From assembly GCA_964460985.1 (NCBI GenBank), contig CAYWQX010000005.1, positions 1 to 64,000 of the forward strand: 64,000 bases of DNA, written 5' to 3'. The position numbers and the translations under genes are program-made. The DNA is from CAZABG01 sp964460985 (GTDB taxonomy: Bacteria > Chlamydiota > Chlamydiia > Chlamydiales > Parachlamydiaceae). The notes below the pieces were generated by a model. That model did not search any database. It had not been told where the DNA came from and saw nothing but the letters and a program-made list of their open reading frames with translations. Shown piece by piece: positions 43,701 through 58,700 of the stretch (the first letter of the stretch is position 1; every line of letters begins with the position of its first letter).

Positions 43701-46700
43701 TCTTAATCCATTTAAGGCGGTGTTAATATCCTCTCTTGTTCCCGTGAAAGTCATTGTAGTATCAGATGCGCCATCTCCGATCGCAAACTGAAGATCGTTC
43801 ATCTGACTTAATGTGAGCGATCCGTTAGTGGCAGTTAAGGTTACAGTAAGAACCGGGCTATCGATATCGGCAACTTGTACTGTTCCAGCGAATAGAAGAG
43901 GGGTATCTTCATCCGTTGTTTCAAGCGTGGGGAGTATTTGAATAGGATTGTCATTCACAGGTGTGATATGGATATTGATATTACCTGTATCGGTGAGATC
44001 CCCGTCTTGGGTCATGATCTGGATGGAAGCAGACCCGTGATAGTTTTCTTGTCCCAGGAACTCAAGTCCGTTTAAAGCACTGTTTATGTCTCTTTGCGTA
44101 CCTGTGAAAGTCATCGTCGTATCAGATGCGCCGTCTCCTTCAGTGAAGAAAAGCCCTGCGATTTGACTTAAAGATAAAGTTCCATGGGTAGCGGTCAAGG
44201 TGACCGTCACAAGGGGGCTGTCGACATCGCTGATCGATAGGGTTCCAGGGAAAACTAAAGGAGTATCTTCACTCACTACCTGAGCTACAGGAAGATTATT
44301 GATAGGGGCATCATTGACAGGTGTGATATGAATATTGATCGAATCGCTATCGGTCAGAGCGCCGTCATAAGTTGTGATTTGGAGACTGCTAGAGCCTGTA
44401 TAATTTTCTTTACCCAGAAACTTAAGACCATTTAAAGCGGTATTAATGTCAGCTTGAGTGCCTAAGAAGGTCATCGTTTCATCGGAAACTCCATCTCCTG
44501 AAGTAAACGTAAGACCGCTTGTTCCATTCAAGGTGATGTCTCCGTTAGTGGCAGTCAGAGTCACGGTAACGATAGGGCTATCAACATCATTAATTGAAAT
44601 TTGATTGGAAAAGACAGAGGAGAATGTCAGTATACTATCTTCGTTGATGACCTGAGCGACAGGAACTGAATTGATGGGAGAATCATTCACAGGATTTACA
44701 GTGATATTAACCGTCTCGGAATCGGTAAGAGTCCCATCCGTAGTTGAAATATGGAGAGAAGCTTCACCATTAAAGTCCTTATTTGCCAAGAAAACAAGCC
44801 CGTTTAGCGCATGATTGATATCAGAGGATGCGCCCGAGAAGGTCATTGTTGTATCGAAAGTGCCATCGCCTACAGTAAAGCTCAGACCTGCAACTGAGCT
44901 TAAGGAAAGAGCCCCTTGAGTGGCCGTTAAAGTGACGGTCAATAGGGAGTTATCAACGTCTGCAATCGAAATCGCATTCGACTGGCTTTGTGAGAAAATA
45001 AGAGGGGTATCTTCATCCACCATTTGAGCGACCGGTACCGTATTCAAAGGAGCGTCATTTACGGGAGTAATGGTGATGTTTATATTGTCTATATCGGTTA
45101 ACTCTCCATCAGATGTAATGATTTGTACACTCGCGGATCCGTTATAATCGCTCACGCCTAAGAATTTCATGCCGTTTAAAGCATTATTAATATTTGTAGA
45201 GCTTCCTGAGAATGTCATGGAACTGTCGGAAGTTCCATCGCCTGTTATAAAGGTTAAGCCGGTGATTTGGCTTAAGGTAAGAGTGCCGTTATTCGCATTC
45301 AAGGTGACAGTAAGCTCGCTATTATCTACATCCGCCACAGAGATTAAATTGGAACCTGTGAAAAATAAGGGAGTTTCTTCACTGATGCTTAAGGAGGCGG
45401 GGACTGTATTGAAGGGCTGATCATTGATAGCATTAATAGCGATATTGATGTTGTCAGTGTCGATTAACTCTCCATCGGTTGTCACGATTTGGATTGAAGC
45501 AGGACCATTATAATTGGATATCGGAGTATATTGCAGCCCATCGAGAGCCGTATTGATGAATTCTTTTGTGCCGCTGAAAGTCATAGCGGTGTCAGATACC
45601 CCATCACCTGCTTGGAAGGTTAATCCGGAGGTCGAAGAAAGGGTAAGAAAGCCGTTTGTGGTTGTCAGAGTCACCGTGACATTAGCGTTATCCACATCGT
45701 TAATCGTAATCGCATTCGATGTCGCTTGAGAGAATACGAGCGTTGAATCCTCATTCATAACTTGAGCAACCGGTACGCGGTTATATGGAGTATCATTCAC
45801 AGGATTGATAGTAATATTTACACTCGACGTATCGGTCATGAATCCGTCTGTAGAATTGATTTGAACGCTTGCCGATCCGTTATAATTTTCGCGTCCGATG
45901 AATTTTAATCCATTCAAGGCTTGGTTAATAGCGCTTTGGCTGCCGCTAAATGTCATACTTTCATCATTTGTTCCGCTGCCTCTTAAGAAGGTAAGACCCG
46001 TAATGCCATTTAACGATAAATGGCCGTTAGTAGAGGTTAAGGTTACGGTAACGGTCACGTTATCCACATCCGATACCGTGATTGCGTTCGAATGGACGGA
46101 CGAGAAAATAAGCGGAGTATCTTCATCCACCACTTGGGCCTGAGGCACAAGATTGATAGGAGTATCATTGACCGGATTAATGGTGATGTTGATGTTATCG
46201 ATATCCGTTAAAGATCCATCGTTTGTAATTATTTGGATGCTTGCAGATCCATTATAATCGGTAGACCCAAGGAATTTAAGACCATTTAAAGCCTGATTAA
46301 TAGCTGATGGAGTGCCTGTAAAGGTCATAGTACTATCGGACAGGCCATCTCCGTCGCTAAAACTAAGCCCGGAGATCCCGCTTAAGCTTAAAACACCATG
46401 GGTCGCGGTAAGGGTGACTGTTACGGTTGGACTATCGATATCCATTAAGGTGATCGCATTCGAATGGATCGATGAGAAGACTAATTCTGTATCTTCGTTG
46501 ATAAATTGAGCTTGAGGTACCTGGTTAATCGGGACGTCATTCACAGGTATAACTAAAATATTTACTGAATCTATATCGGTAAGGCTGCCATCCTGAGTGA
46601 TCATCTGCAGGCTTGCAGAGCCATTATAATTTTCAGCCGGGGTAAATTGAAGCCCTTCCAAAGCGGCATTAATATCGTTTTGGTTCCCGCTAAAGGTCAC

Positions 46701-49700
46701 TGTTTGATCTGACTCACCATCGCCCTGACTAAAGGTAAGTCCACTGATTCCACTTAAACTAATCAAACCATTGGTAGCATTTAGTGTAACTGTAACTACA
46801 GGACTATCTATATCCGTCAAACGAAGAGCATTACCATTTGCCTGTGAGAAAATAAGAGGAGTGTCTTCATTTACTGTTTGAGCGACCGGAACTTGATTGA
46901 AGGGAGCGTCATTGATTGGATTAATCGTGATATTCACATTGTCAATATCACTTAAGATCCCGTCGGTTGTTATCATTTGAACGGAAGCGGGTCCGTTATA
47001 ATTACTATTTGGGATAAATGATAGTCCGTTTAATGCACGATTAATAGCGGCTTGAGTTCCGTTAAAGGTCATGGTGCTATCAGACTCTCCGTCACCTGCT
47101 GTAAAGATAAGCCCAGTAGTGCCGTTTAATGAGATAGACCCGTTCGTTGCAGTTAGGGTGACGGTGATACTCTCGTTATCGATATCATTCACAGCGAGAG
47201 CATTTGAGTTGGCTGTAGAGAAGACAAGCGCGGTATCTTCATTGACCACTTGAGCGACAGGAACCGTATTCAATGGAGTATCATTGACTGGGTTTACCGT
47301 GATGTTAATGCTATGTATATCTGTTAAGGAGCCGTCGGTTGTTATGATTTGAACCGAAGCAGAGCCGTTATAATTCGAATTAGGCAGGAATGAAAGACCA
47401 TTTAAAGCAGTATTGATAGCGGTTTGAGTCCCACTGAAGGTCATCGTTCCATCAGAGGTTCCATCCCCTGCGATAAAGGTAAGGCCTGTCGTTCCATTTA
47501 AGGTAAGATCTCCATTGGTAGCTGTCAGAGTAACTGTGACCGTGCTACTATCTACGTCGCTTAAAGAGATTGCATTAGAATTAGCAGTCGAGAAAATAAG
47601 CGCTGTATCTTCATTCACGACTTGGGCAACAGGGACAGAATTGATCGGAGAATCATTTACAGGATTTATAGTAATACTAATCGTATCGCTGTCTGTAAGT
47701 GATCCATCGGTCGTGACGACTTGTATTGAAGCTGATCCATTATAATTTGCGGTTGGTATAAACTGCAGGCCGTTTAGAGCTGTGTTAATAGCTGCTTGAG
47801 TGCCTGTAAAGGTCATCGTCCCGTCTGAGGTTCCATTGCCTGTTTCGAAGGTAAGCCCGGTTAAGCTTCCCAAACTAAGAATACCATTTGTAGCGGTGAG
47901 AGTGACCGTTACAGATACACTATCAACGTCAGATATCGTGATGGCATTTGAATTAGCGCTTGAGAAGATAAGCGCGGTATCCTCATTCGTGATTTGCGCG
48001 ACGGGAATGGTGTTAATCGGAGTATCATTCACCGCATGCACAGTGATATTGATATTATCGGTATCTGTTAGTGAACCATCCGTTGTGACAATTTGAACCG
48101 AAGCCGATCCGTTGTAGTTTGAGTTCGGTAAGAAAGTAAGTCCATTTAAAGCGGCATTGATATTTGTTTGAGTACCGGTAAAGGTCATTGTAGAGTCTGA
48201 AATCCCGTCGCCGGCTGTAAAAGTAAGACCCGTAGTACGACTTAATGTGAGAGCCCCGTTTGTAGCAGTGAGGGTAACTGTAACGGATGTGCTATCCACA
48301 TCATTTATCGAAATATTTCCGTTAAATATGAGAGGGGTATCTTCGCTTACGGTTTGAGCTTCAGGTACTGTATTGATCGGTGTATCATTCACCGCATTGA
48401 CGGTGATATTGATGTTATCGGTATCGGTAATTGAACCATCGTTCGTTACAATTTGAACAGACGCCGATCCGTTATAGTTAGCCGTTGGACTGAATTGAAG
48501 ACCATTTAGAGCGGTATTGATAGCGGTTTGAGTGCCGGAGAAAGTCATCATTTCGTCGGAGGTTCCATCGCCCACTGTAAAGGTAAGGCCTGCCGTACCG
48601 TTTAAGGTAAGGGCTCCATTCGTAGCCGATAGAGTAACTATGACGATCGTGTTATCTACGTCGTTTAAGGAGATCGCATTGGAATTAGCATTTGAAAAGA
48701 CAAGGGTAGTATCTTCATTCACCACTTGAGCGACCGGTACACTGTTAACGGGAGCGTCATTCACTGCGTTGACGGTGATATTAATGTTGTCGGTATCGGT
48801 AATTGAACCATCGTTCGTTACAATTTGAACAGACGCCGATCCGTTATAGTTAGCCGTTGGACTGAATTGAAGACCGTTTAAAGCCTGGTTGATCGCAGAC
48901 TGAATGCCAGTAAAGGTCATGGTGCTATCGGAAGCACCATCGCCATTCGTGAAGATAAGCCCCGTCGTTCCATTTAAGGTAAGGACTCCATTCGTAGCAG
49001 TTAAGGTGACGGTAACGGTCGTGTTATCTACGTCGTCTAAAGAAATGGCATTGGAGTTGGCTGTCGAGAAGATAAGCGGTGTATCTTCATTTACGACTTG
49101 AGCGACGGGGACGCAATTTACAGGAGCATCGTTCACCGCATTAACGGTGATATTGATGTTATCGGTATCGGTAATTGAACCATCGTTCGTTATAATTTGA
49201 AGAGAGGCTGAGCCGTTATAGTTAGCCGTCGGGATGAACTGAAGACCATTTAGAGCGGTGTTGATCGCTGTTTGAGTCCCACTGAAGGTCATCGTTCCAT
49301 CGGAGGTTCCATCGCCCGCGGTAAAGGTAAGGCCTGTCGTTCCGTTTAAGGTAAGAGCGCCATTGGTAGCGGTTAAGGTGACGGAAACGGTTGTATTATC
49401 GATATCATTAATAGAGATTGAATTGGAATTAACTGTCGAGAAGATAAGCGGTGTGTCTTCATTGACGACTTGAGCGACGGGGACGCTATTTACAGGAGCA
49501 TCGTTCACCGCATTAACGGTGATATTGATGTTATCGGTATCGGTAATTGAACCATCGTTCGTTATAATTTGAAGAGAGGCTGAGCCGTTATAGTTAGCCG
49601 TCGGGATGAACTGAAGACCATTTAGAGCGGTGTTGATCGCTGTTTGAGTCCCACTGAAGGTCATCGTTCCATCGGAGGTTCCATCGCCCGCGGTAAAGGT

Positions 49701-52700
49701 AAGGCCTGTCGTTCCGTTTAAGGTAAGGGCTCCATTGGTAGCTGTCAGAGTAACTGTCACATTAGAGTTGTCAATATCATTGATAGAGATCGCATTAGAA
49801 TTAGCACTTGAAAAGACAAGGGCAGTATCTTCATTCACCACTTGAGCCACCGGTACACTGTTAACGGGAGCGTCATTCACTGCGTTGACGGTGATATTAA
49901 TGTTATCTGTATCGGTTATAGAGCCATCGTTCGTTATAATTTGTACGGAAGCGGATCCGTTATAGTTAGCCGTCGGGATAAACTGAAGGCCATTTAAGGC
50001 AGCGTTGATATTTGCTTGCGTACCGGAGAAGGTCATCGTCCCGTCTGAGATCCCATCGCCTGCAGTAAAAGTAAGCCCCGTTATTCCGTTTAAGGTAAGG
50101 GATCCATTTATAGCGGTTAAGGTGACAGTGACAGTAGTATTATCCACATCGCTTAAAGAGATGGCATTGGAGTTAGAGGTCGAGAAAACAAGGGTGGTAT
50201 CTTCATTGACCACTTGAGCGACGGGGACGCTATTAATGGGTGCGTCATTAACCGGATTGACCGTGATACTAATACTATCTGTATCGGTTAAAGAACCGTC
50301 GGTTGTGGTGATTTGAACCGAGGCAGAGCCGTTAAAATTCGAATTAGGAATGAATTGAAGACCGTTTAAAGCATTATTGATAGCAGTTTGAGTGCCGCTA
50401 AAGGTCATTGAAGCATCGGAAGTGCCATCGCCCGCGGTAAAGGTAAGGCCGGTAAATCCGTTTAGGGTAAGCGCTCCGTTTGTAGCTGTTAATGTCACCA
50501 TGACATTTGTATTATCTACATCATTCAGTGTAATTGCATTGGAATTTACGGAAGAGAAGACAAGGGGTGTATCTTCGTTAATAACCTGCGCGACAGGTAT
50601 ACTATTAACAGGAGCGTCATTCACCGCATTAACGGAGATATTAATATTATCAGTGTCTGTTAAAGAGCCGTCAGTCGTTACAACTTGTATCGAGGCGGAT
50701 CCATTATAGTTTGAGTTCGGTAAGAAAGTAAGTCCATTTAAGGCAGCGTTAATGTTAGCCTGAGTGCCTGAGAAAGTCATAGTCGAGTCTGAAGTCCCAT
50801 CGCCTGTAGTGAAGGAAAGACCGGTGATACGGCTTAAGGTGAGGGCGCCATTTGTAGCGGTTAAGGTGACCGTGACAGTGCTGTTATCTATATCGTTAAT
50901 AGAGATATTTCCGTTGAAGACAAGAGGAGTATCTTCATTAACCGTTTGCGCTACCGGAACGGTATTAATCGGTGTATCATTAACTGCATTCACGGTGATA
51001 TTGATGTTGTCGGTATCAGTAATTGAACCGTCAGTTGTTATGATTTGAATCGAGGCAGAGCCGTTATAATTCGAGTTCGGAAGGAATTGAAGACCGTTTA
51101 AAGCATTATTGATAGTAGTTTGAGTGCCGCTAAAAGTGATCGTACCATCCGCGATTCCATCTCCTGTCGTGAGGTTAAGTCCTGTCGTTCCATTTAATGT
51201 AAGGACTCCATTGGTAGCCGATAAAGTAACGGTTACAGTCGAATTATCTACATCATTAATGGAGATGGCATTGGAGTTAGCAGTCGAGAAGACAAGCGTT
51301 GTGTCTTCATTGACAACTTGAGCGACGGGTACGCTATTTACAGGAGCGTCATTGACCGCATTGATAGTGATATTAATGTTATCGGTATCAGTAATTGAAC
51401 CATCGTTCGTTACGATTTGAACAGAAGCCGATCCATTATAGTTTGCGGTCGGAATGAACTGAAGACCATTTAAAGCGGTATTGATAGCCGATTGAGTGCC
51501 GGTAAAGGTCATCGTTCCGTCAGAGGTTCCATCACCTATAGTAAAGGTAAGGCCTGTCGTTCCGTTTAAGGTAAGGAATCCATTCGTAGCGGTAAGAGTA
51601 ACCGTTACAGATCCATTATCAACATCGGATACTGTGATAGCATTCGAATTAGCGCCTGAGAAGATAAGCGTGGTATCTTCGTTGACGACTTGAGCGACAG
51701 GAACCGTATTAATGGGTGCGTCATTGATTGCATTGACCGTAATATTAATATTATCCGTATCGGTTGTAGCGCCATCGTTCGCTACAATTTGAACAGACGC
51801 CGATCCATTGTAATTGACGTTTGGGATGAACTGAAGACCATTTAGAGCCGCATTGATCGCAGACTGAGTACCGTTGAAGGTCATGGTACTATCGGAGGTT
51901 CCATCGCCAGCGGTAAAGGTAAGTCCTGTCGTTCCGTTTAAGGTAAGGGCTCCATTGGTAGCTGATAAAGTAACGGTTACAGTCGAATTATCTACATCAT
52001 TAATGGAGATGGTATTGGAGTTAGCAGTTGAGAAGACAAGCGTGGTATCTTCGTTGACCACTTGAGCGACCGGGACGCTATTCACAGGGGCGTCATTGAC
52101 AGCATTGACGGTGATATTAATGTTGTCGGTATCGTTTGTAGAGCCATCATTCGTTACAATTTGTACGGAAGCGGATCCGTTATAGTTAGCGATAGGTGTG
52201 AACTGAAGACCATTTAGGGCGGTGTTGATCGCCGATTGAGTGCCGGTAAAGGTCATCGTTCCGTCAGAGGTTCCATCGCCAGCGGTAAAGGTAAGTCCTG
52301 TCGTACCGTTTAAGGTAAGAGTGCCATTGGTAGCGGTTAAGGTGACAGTAACTATGGTATTATCCACGTCGCTTAAAGAGATTGCATTCGAGTTAGCGGT
52401 CGAGAAGACAAGCGTGGTATCTTCGTTGAGCACTTGAGCGACGGATACACTATTAACGGGGTTATCGTTGACAGGGGTGATGTTAATATTGATCGTATCG
52501 GTGTCAGTTAGGCTCCCATCGGTTGTGATGACTTGGAGGGAAGCAGATCCGTTATAATTAGCAGCAGGAATAAACTGCAGGCCATTCAGCGCTGTATTAA
52601 CGGCCGCCTGGCTGCCGATAAACTTCATGGTTCCATCAGAGATTCCATCGCCCGTTTGGAATGTAAGACCGGTTAAGTTTCCTAAAGTAAGTAAACCATT

Positions 52701-55700
52701 CGTAGCAGTAAGAGTAACCGTTACAGATCCGGTATCGACGTCAGATACGGTGATAGCATTCGAATTGGCGGAAGAGAAGACAAGGGGTGTATCTTCATTC
52801 ACTACTTGAGTGACGGGAACGCTATTTACAGGTGCGTCATTGACCGCATTAACGGTGATATTGATGTTATCGGTATCGGTTATAGAGCCGTCGGTCGTGA
52901 CAACTTGTATCGAGGCGGAACCATTATAGTTAGCTGTAGGTATGAACTGAAGACCGTTTAAGGCAGCGTTGATATTAGCCTGAGTGCCTGAGAAAGTCAT
53001 TGTGCTATCAGTAGTTCCATCGCCAGTGGTAAAGGAAAGACCGGTGATACGGCTTAAGCTAAGGGCGCCATTTGTTGCGGTTAAGGTGACCGTGACAGTA
53101 CTGCTATCCACATCGTTAATAGAGATATTTCCGTTGAAGACTAGAGGAGTATCTTCATTAACCGTTTGAGCTCCCGGAACGGTATTAACGGGAGCGTCAT
53201 TGACCGCATTCACGGTGATATTGATGTTATCGGTATCGGTGGTTGATCCGTCGTTGGTTACAATTTGAACAGACGCCGATCCGTTATAGTTAGCGGTCGG
53301 GATGAACTGAAGACCGTTTAGAGCGGTGTTGATCGCGGATTGAGTACCGGTAAACGTCATCGTTCCGTCATTGGTTCCATCGCCAGCAGTAAAAGTAAGC
53401 CCAGTTATTCCGTTTAAGGTAAGAGCGCCATTGGTAGCGGTTAAGGTGACGGTAACTGTGGTATTATCCACGTCATTTAAAGAGATAGCATTTGAGTTAG
53501 CATTTGAAAAGACGAGGGGAGTATCTTCGTTGACGACTTGAGCGACGGGAATGGTATTGATCGGAGCATCATTGACTGGGTTTACTGTGATGTTAATACT
53601 ATCTGTATCGGTTAAAGAACCGTCGGTTGTGGTGATTTGAACCGAAGCAGAGCCGTTAAAATTCGAATTCGGCAGCAATGAAAGACCATTTAAAGCGGTG
53701 TTGATCGCTGATTGAGTGCCGGTAAAGGTCATCGTTCCGTCAGAGGTTCCATCGCCAGCCGTGAAGGTAAGTCCTGTCGTACCGTTTAAGGTAAGAGTGC
53801 CATTGGTAGCGGTTAAGGTGACAGTAACTATGGTATTATCCACGTCGCTTAAAGAGATTGCATTCGAGTTAGCGGTCGAGAAGACAAGCGTGGTATCTTC
53901 GTTGAGCACTTGAGCGACGGATACACTATTAACGGGGTTATCGTTGACAGGGGTGATGTTAATATTGATCGTATCGGTGTCAGTTAGGCTCCCATCGGTT
54001 GTGATGACTTGGAGGGAAGCAGATCCGTTATAATTAGCAGCAGGAATAAACTGCAGGCCATTCAGCGCTGTATTAACGGCCGCCTGGCTGCCGATAAACT
54101 TCATGGTTCCATCAGAGATTCCATCGCCCGTTTGGAATGTAAGACCGGTTAAGTTTCCTAAAGTAAGTAAACCATTCGTAGCAGTAAGAGTAACCGTTAC
54201 AGATCCGGTATCGACGTCAGATACGGTGATAGCATTCGAATTGGCGGAAGAGAAGACAAGGGGTGTATCTTCATTCACTACTTGAGTGACGGGAACGCTA
54301 TTTACAGGTGCGTCATTGACCGCATTAACGGTGATATTGATGTTATCGGTATCGGTTATAGAGCCGTCGGTCGTGACAACTTGTATCGAGGCGGAACCAT
54401 TATAGTTTGCAGAGGGTAGGAAGGTAAGTCCATTCAAAGCCGCGTTGATATTAGCCTGGGTGCCTGTAAAGGTCATGGTCGAGTCTGAAGTCCCATCACC
54501 GGCGGTAAAGGAAAGACCGGTGATACGGCTTAAGGTAAGGGCGCCATTTGTTGCCGTCAAAGTGACGGTGACGGTTGAGTTATCGATATCGTTAATAGAG
54601 ATATTCCCGTTGAAGATAAGAGGAGTATCTTCATTAACCGTTTGCGCTCCCGGAATAGTGTTAATCGGTGCATCATTCACAGCATTCACGGTGATATTGA
54701 TATTGTCCGTATCGGTTATAGAACCATCGTTCGTTATAATTTGAAGAGAGGCCGATCCGTTATAGTTAGCGTTCGGGATGAACTGAAGACCGTTTAAGGC
54801 GGCGTTGATATTTGCTTGTGTACCGGAGAAGGTCATCGTTCCGTCAGAGGTTCCATCGCCGGCAGTAAAAGTAAGGCCTGTAATACGACTTAAGGTAAGA
54901 GCGCCATTAGTCGCATTTAATGTAACGGTAACGTTTGTACTGTCTACATCGTTTAAAGAGATAGCATTGGAATTAGCGGTCGAGAAGACAAGCGGTGTGT
55001 CTTCATTGACAACTTGAGCAACGGGCACGCTATTTACAGGGGCGTCATTCACCGCATTCACGGTGATATTAATATTGTCCGTATCGGTTATAGAACCGTC
55101 ATTTGTTATAATTTGTACAGAAGCCGATCCGTTATAGTTAGCGGTAGGTATGAACTGAAGACCGTTTAAGGCGGCATTGATATTTACTTGCGTACCCGAG
55201 AAAGTCATTGTTCCGTCAGAGGTTCCATCACCTGCAGAAAACGTAAGCCCAGTAGTACGACTTAAGGTAAGGGCTCCATTGGTAGCGGCTAAGGTGACAG
55301 TGACAGTTGTATTATCTACGTCGTTCAAGGAGATCGCATTGGAATTAGCAATTGAAAAGACAAGGGCGGTATCTTCGTTCACTACTTGAGCGACAGGTAC
55401 TGAATTGATAGGCGCATCATTGACAGGGTTGACCGTAATATCTACCACATCGGTGGAGCTTAACTCTCCGTCGCTCGTTGTGATTGAAAGAGAGGCGGAG
55501 CCATTGTAATTTGAATTGGGAAGGAAACTAAGACCATTTAAAGCATTATTTATGCTGGTTGAAGTTCCACTAAACTGCATAACACTATTTGATGAGCCAT
55601 TACCTTCAAGGAAAGTAATTCCCTCTGTGCTTCCTAGAGTAAGCAATCCATTGGTGGCGATGAGTTGGACCGTGATTTCCGTATTATCGATATCGGCAAG

Positions 55701-58700
55701 GGTAATCGCATTCGAGTTAGCGGTTGAGAAGACGAGGGGGGTGTCTTCACTCATAGATTGCGCGACCGGTACCTGATTAACGGGAGCGTCATTGACTGCT
55801 TCTATTTGAATATTGATGTTATCTACATCTTGATAACCCTCTGTTTGAGTCACTATTTGTAAAGAAGCTGATCCATTAAAGTCTGAGAGACCGGTAAAGG
55901 TTAAACTTTGAAGCGCACTATTGATATCAGCTGCAAAACCTTTTAAAGTTATGCTAGAGCCTTCCTTATCACCCGCTAAAATTTCTATATTTTTAAAGTC
56001 GCTAAGTATTAGCGATCCGTTCGTTGCAGTGAGAGTTACAATAACTTCTTCTCGCCCTTCGTATTGAAGACTGATCGTGTTTCCATTTTTATCCGAGAAG
56101 GCAAGCTCAGAGTCTTCGTACATAAACTGGGCGGATGGAACGGTATTTATGAGTGCACGATTGGGCTCATTGATGTAGATATTAATGGTATCCGTATCAG
56201 ATTGTTTCCCATCCGAAGTGCTGATGGTAACAGAGGCGGAACCGGTATAGTTTTCACTCGGTCTGAATGTTAAACTATGTAAAGTCTTGTTTATCTCTTT
56301 AGAGCCTCCTATTAGAGTGAATGAACCGTCTCTATTAATAGTAACTTCGACACCCTCTTGATTGCCTATTTCAAGCGTTCCATTTGTAGCGCTCAGTGTA
56401 ACTTCGATCCGTTCTTGAGTTACATTAATAATCGATATAGCGTTAGCCGTTTCACTTGAGAAAACAAGGTTAGTATCCTTATCAATTACCTGAGAAACAG
56501 GCACATTATTATAGAGAGCCTTTGCATCCTGAATATCAATATGAATGATATCGCTATCAGAGAGTTTGCCATCGTTTGTTTCAATTTGAATGGAAGCGGA
56601 ACCTGTATTCTTATCCGACGTTGTAAAAAGTAGCGTATTCAGGGCGTTGTTAACATCCGCGATCTTGCCGGTAAAGTATAGTGTTTCGCCGCTTAAAGAA
56701 TCGATTTCAACACCCGGCACTCTATTTATTGTTAGACTTCCATTTGTTGCGGTTAAGGTGACTGTAACCACTTCGCTATCGATGTCTGTAAGAGTAATCG
56801 GATTAGAATTAGCGAGCGAGAAGGAGAGAGTTTTTCCTGCATCAACTGTTTGGCTTACAGGTATTGTATTGATTGGATCGTCATTCACTGCTTCAACTTG
56901 AATGTTGATCAGCCCGCTATCGCTTAAAGACCCGTCAGTCGTTACAACTTGAATGCTCGCAGAGCCATTATAGTTCTCTTTCGGCTGGAAGATAAGGCCG
57001 TTTAAAGCGGCATTAATATTAGCCTGAGTTCCTGTAAATGTCATGGTCGTATCGGACGATCCGCTGCCTTCCAAGAAAATTAAACCAGAGGTTCCACTAA
57101 GCGTTAAAGCACCATTTGTTGCGGTTAGTGTGACCGTAACAGTTGGACTATCGACATCATTGATTGAAAGATTTCCATTAAAGACAAGGGGAGTATCTTC
57201 GCTTATGGTTTGAGCTTCAGGTAGAGAGTTGATAGGAGTGTCATTGACCGCATTGACTGCGATATTCACATTGTCGGTATCGGTTGTAGAGCCGTCGTTT
57301 GTTACAATTTGAACAGACGCCGAGCCATTATAGTTGGTAGTTGGGGTGAACTGAAGACCATTTAAGGCAGCGTTGATATTTGCTTGCGTACCGGAGAAAG
57401 TCATCGTCCCATCAGAGCTTCCATCGCCCGCTGTAAAAGTAAGCCCTGTGATACGACTTAAGGTCAGGACGCCATTCGTAGCTGTCAGAGTAACTGTCGC
57501 ATTAGAGTTGTCGATATCGTTAATGGAGATCGCATTGGAGTTAGCGGTCGAGAAGATAAGCGTGGTATCCTCATTGACCATTTGAGCAACAGGAACCGTA
57601 TTGATCGGAGCATCATTGACTGGGTTTACCGTTATATTAATATTATCTGTATCGGTTAAAGAGCCGTCGGTTGTGGTGAGTTGAACCGAAGCAGAGCCGT
57701 TAAAATTCGAGTTTGGAAGGAACTGAAGACCATTTAAGGCGGTGTTGATTGCCGATTGCGTACCGGAGAAGGTCATCGTCCCGTCAGAGCTACCATCGCC
57801 TGCAGTAAAAGTAAGCCCTGTTATTCCGTTTAAGGTAAGGGATCCATTTATAGCGGTTAAGGTGACCGTGACAGTTGTATTATCCACGTCGCTTAAAGAG
57901 ATTGCATTCGAGTTAGAGGTCGAGAAGACAAGCGTGGTATCCTCATTGACCACTTGAGCGACAGGTATAGTATTAACGGGGTTATCGTTGACAGGGGTGA
58001 TATTAATATTGATTGTATCGGTATCGGTTAGGCTGCCATCGGTTGTAATGACTTGGAGGGAAGCGGATCCGTTATAATTAGCAGCAGGAATAAACTGCAG
58101 GCCATTCAGCGCTGTATTAACGGCCGCCTGGCTGCCGGTAAACTTCATGGTTCCATCAGAGGTTCCATCACCCGTTTGGAAGGTAAGACCGGTGATACTG
58201 CCTAAGGTTAAAACACCATTTGCTGCGGTTAAAGTAACCGTTACAGATCCGGTATCGACATCGGATACAGTGATAGCATTCGAATTGGCGGAAGAGAAGA
58301 CGAGCGTGGTATCTTCATTCACTACTTGAGTGACGGGGACGGTATTAAGAGGTGCGTCATTGACCGGATTGACGGTTATATTGATATTGTCTGTATCGGT
58401 TATAGAGCCGTCGGTCGTGAGAACTTGTATCGAGGCGGAACCATTATAGTTTGAGATCGGTAAGAAGGTAAGTCCATTTAAGGCGGCATTGATATTAGCC
58501 TGGGTGCCTGAGAAAGTCATTGTGCTATCAGTAGTTCCATCGCCAGTGGTAAAGGAAAGACCGGTGATACGGCTTAAGCTAAGGGCGCCATTTGTTGCGG
58601 TTAAGGTGACCGTGACAGTACTGCTATCCACATCGTTAATAGAGATATTTCCGTTGAAGACTAGAGGAGTATCTTCATTAACCGTTTGAGCTCCCGGAAC

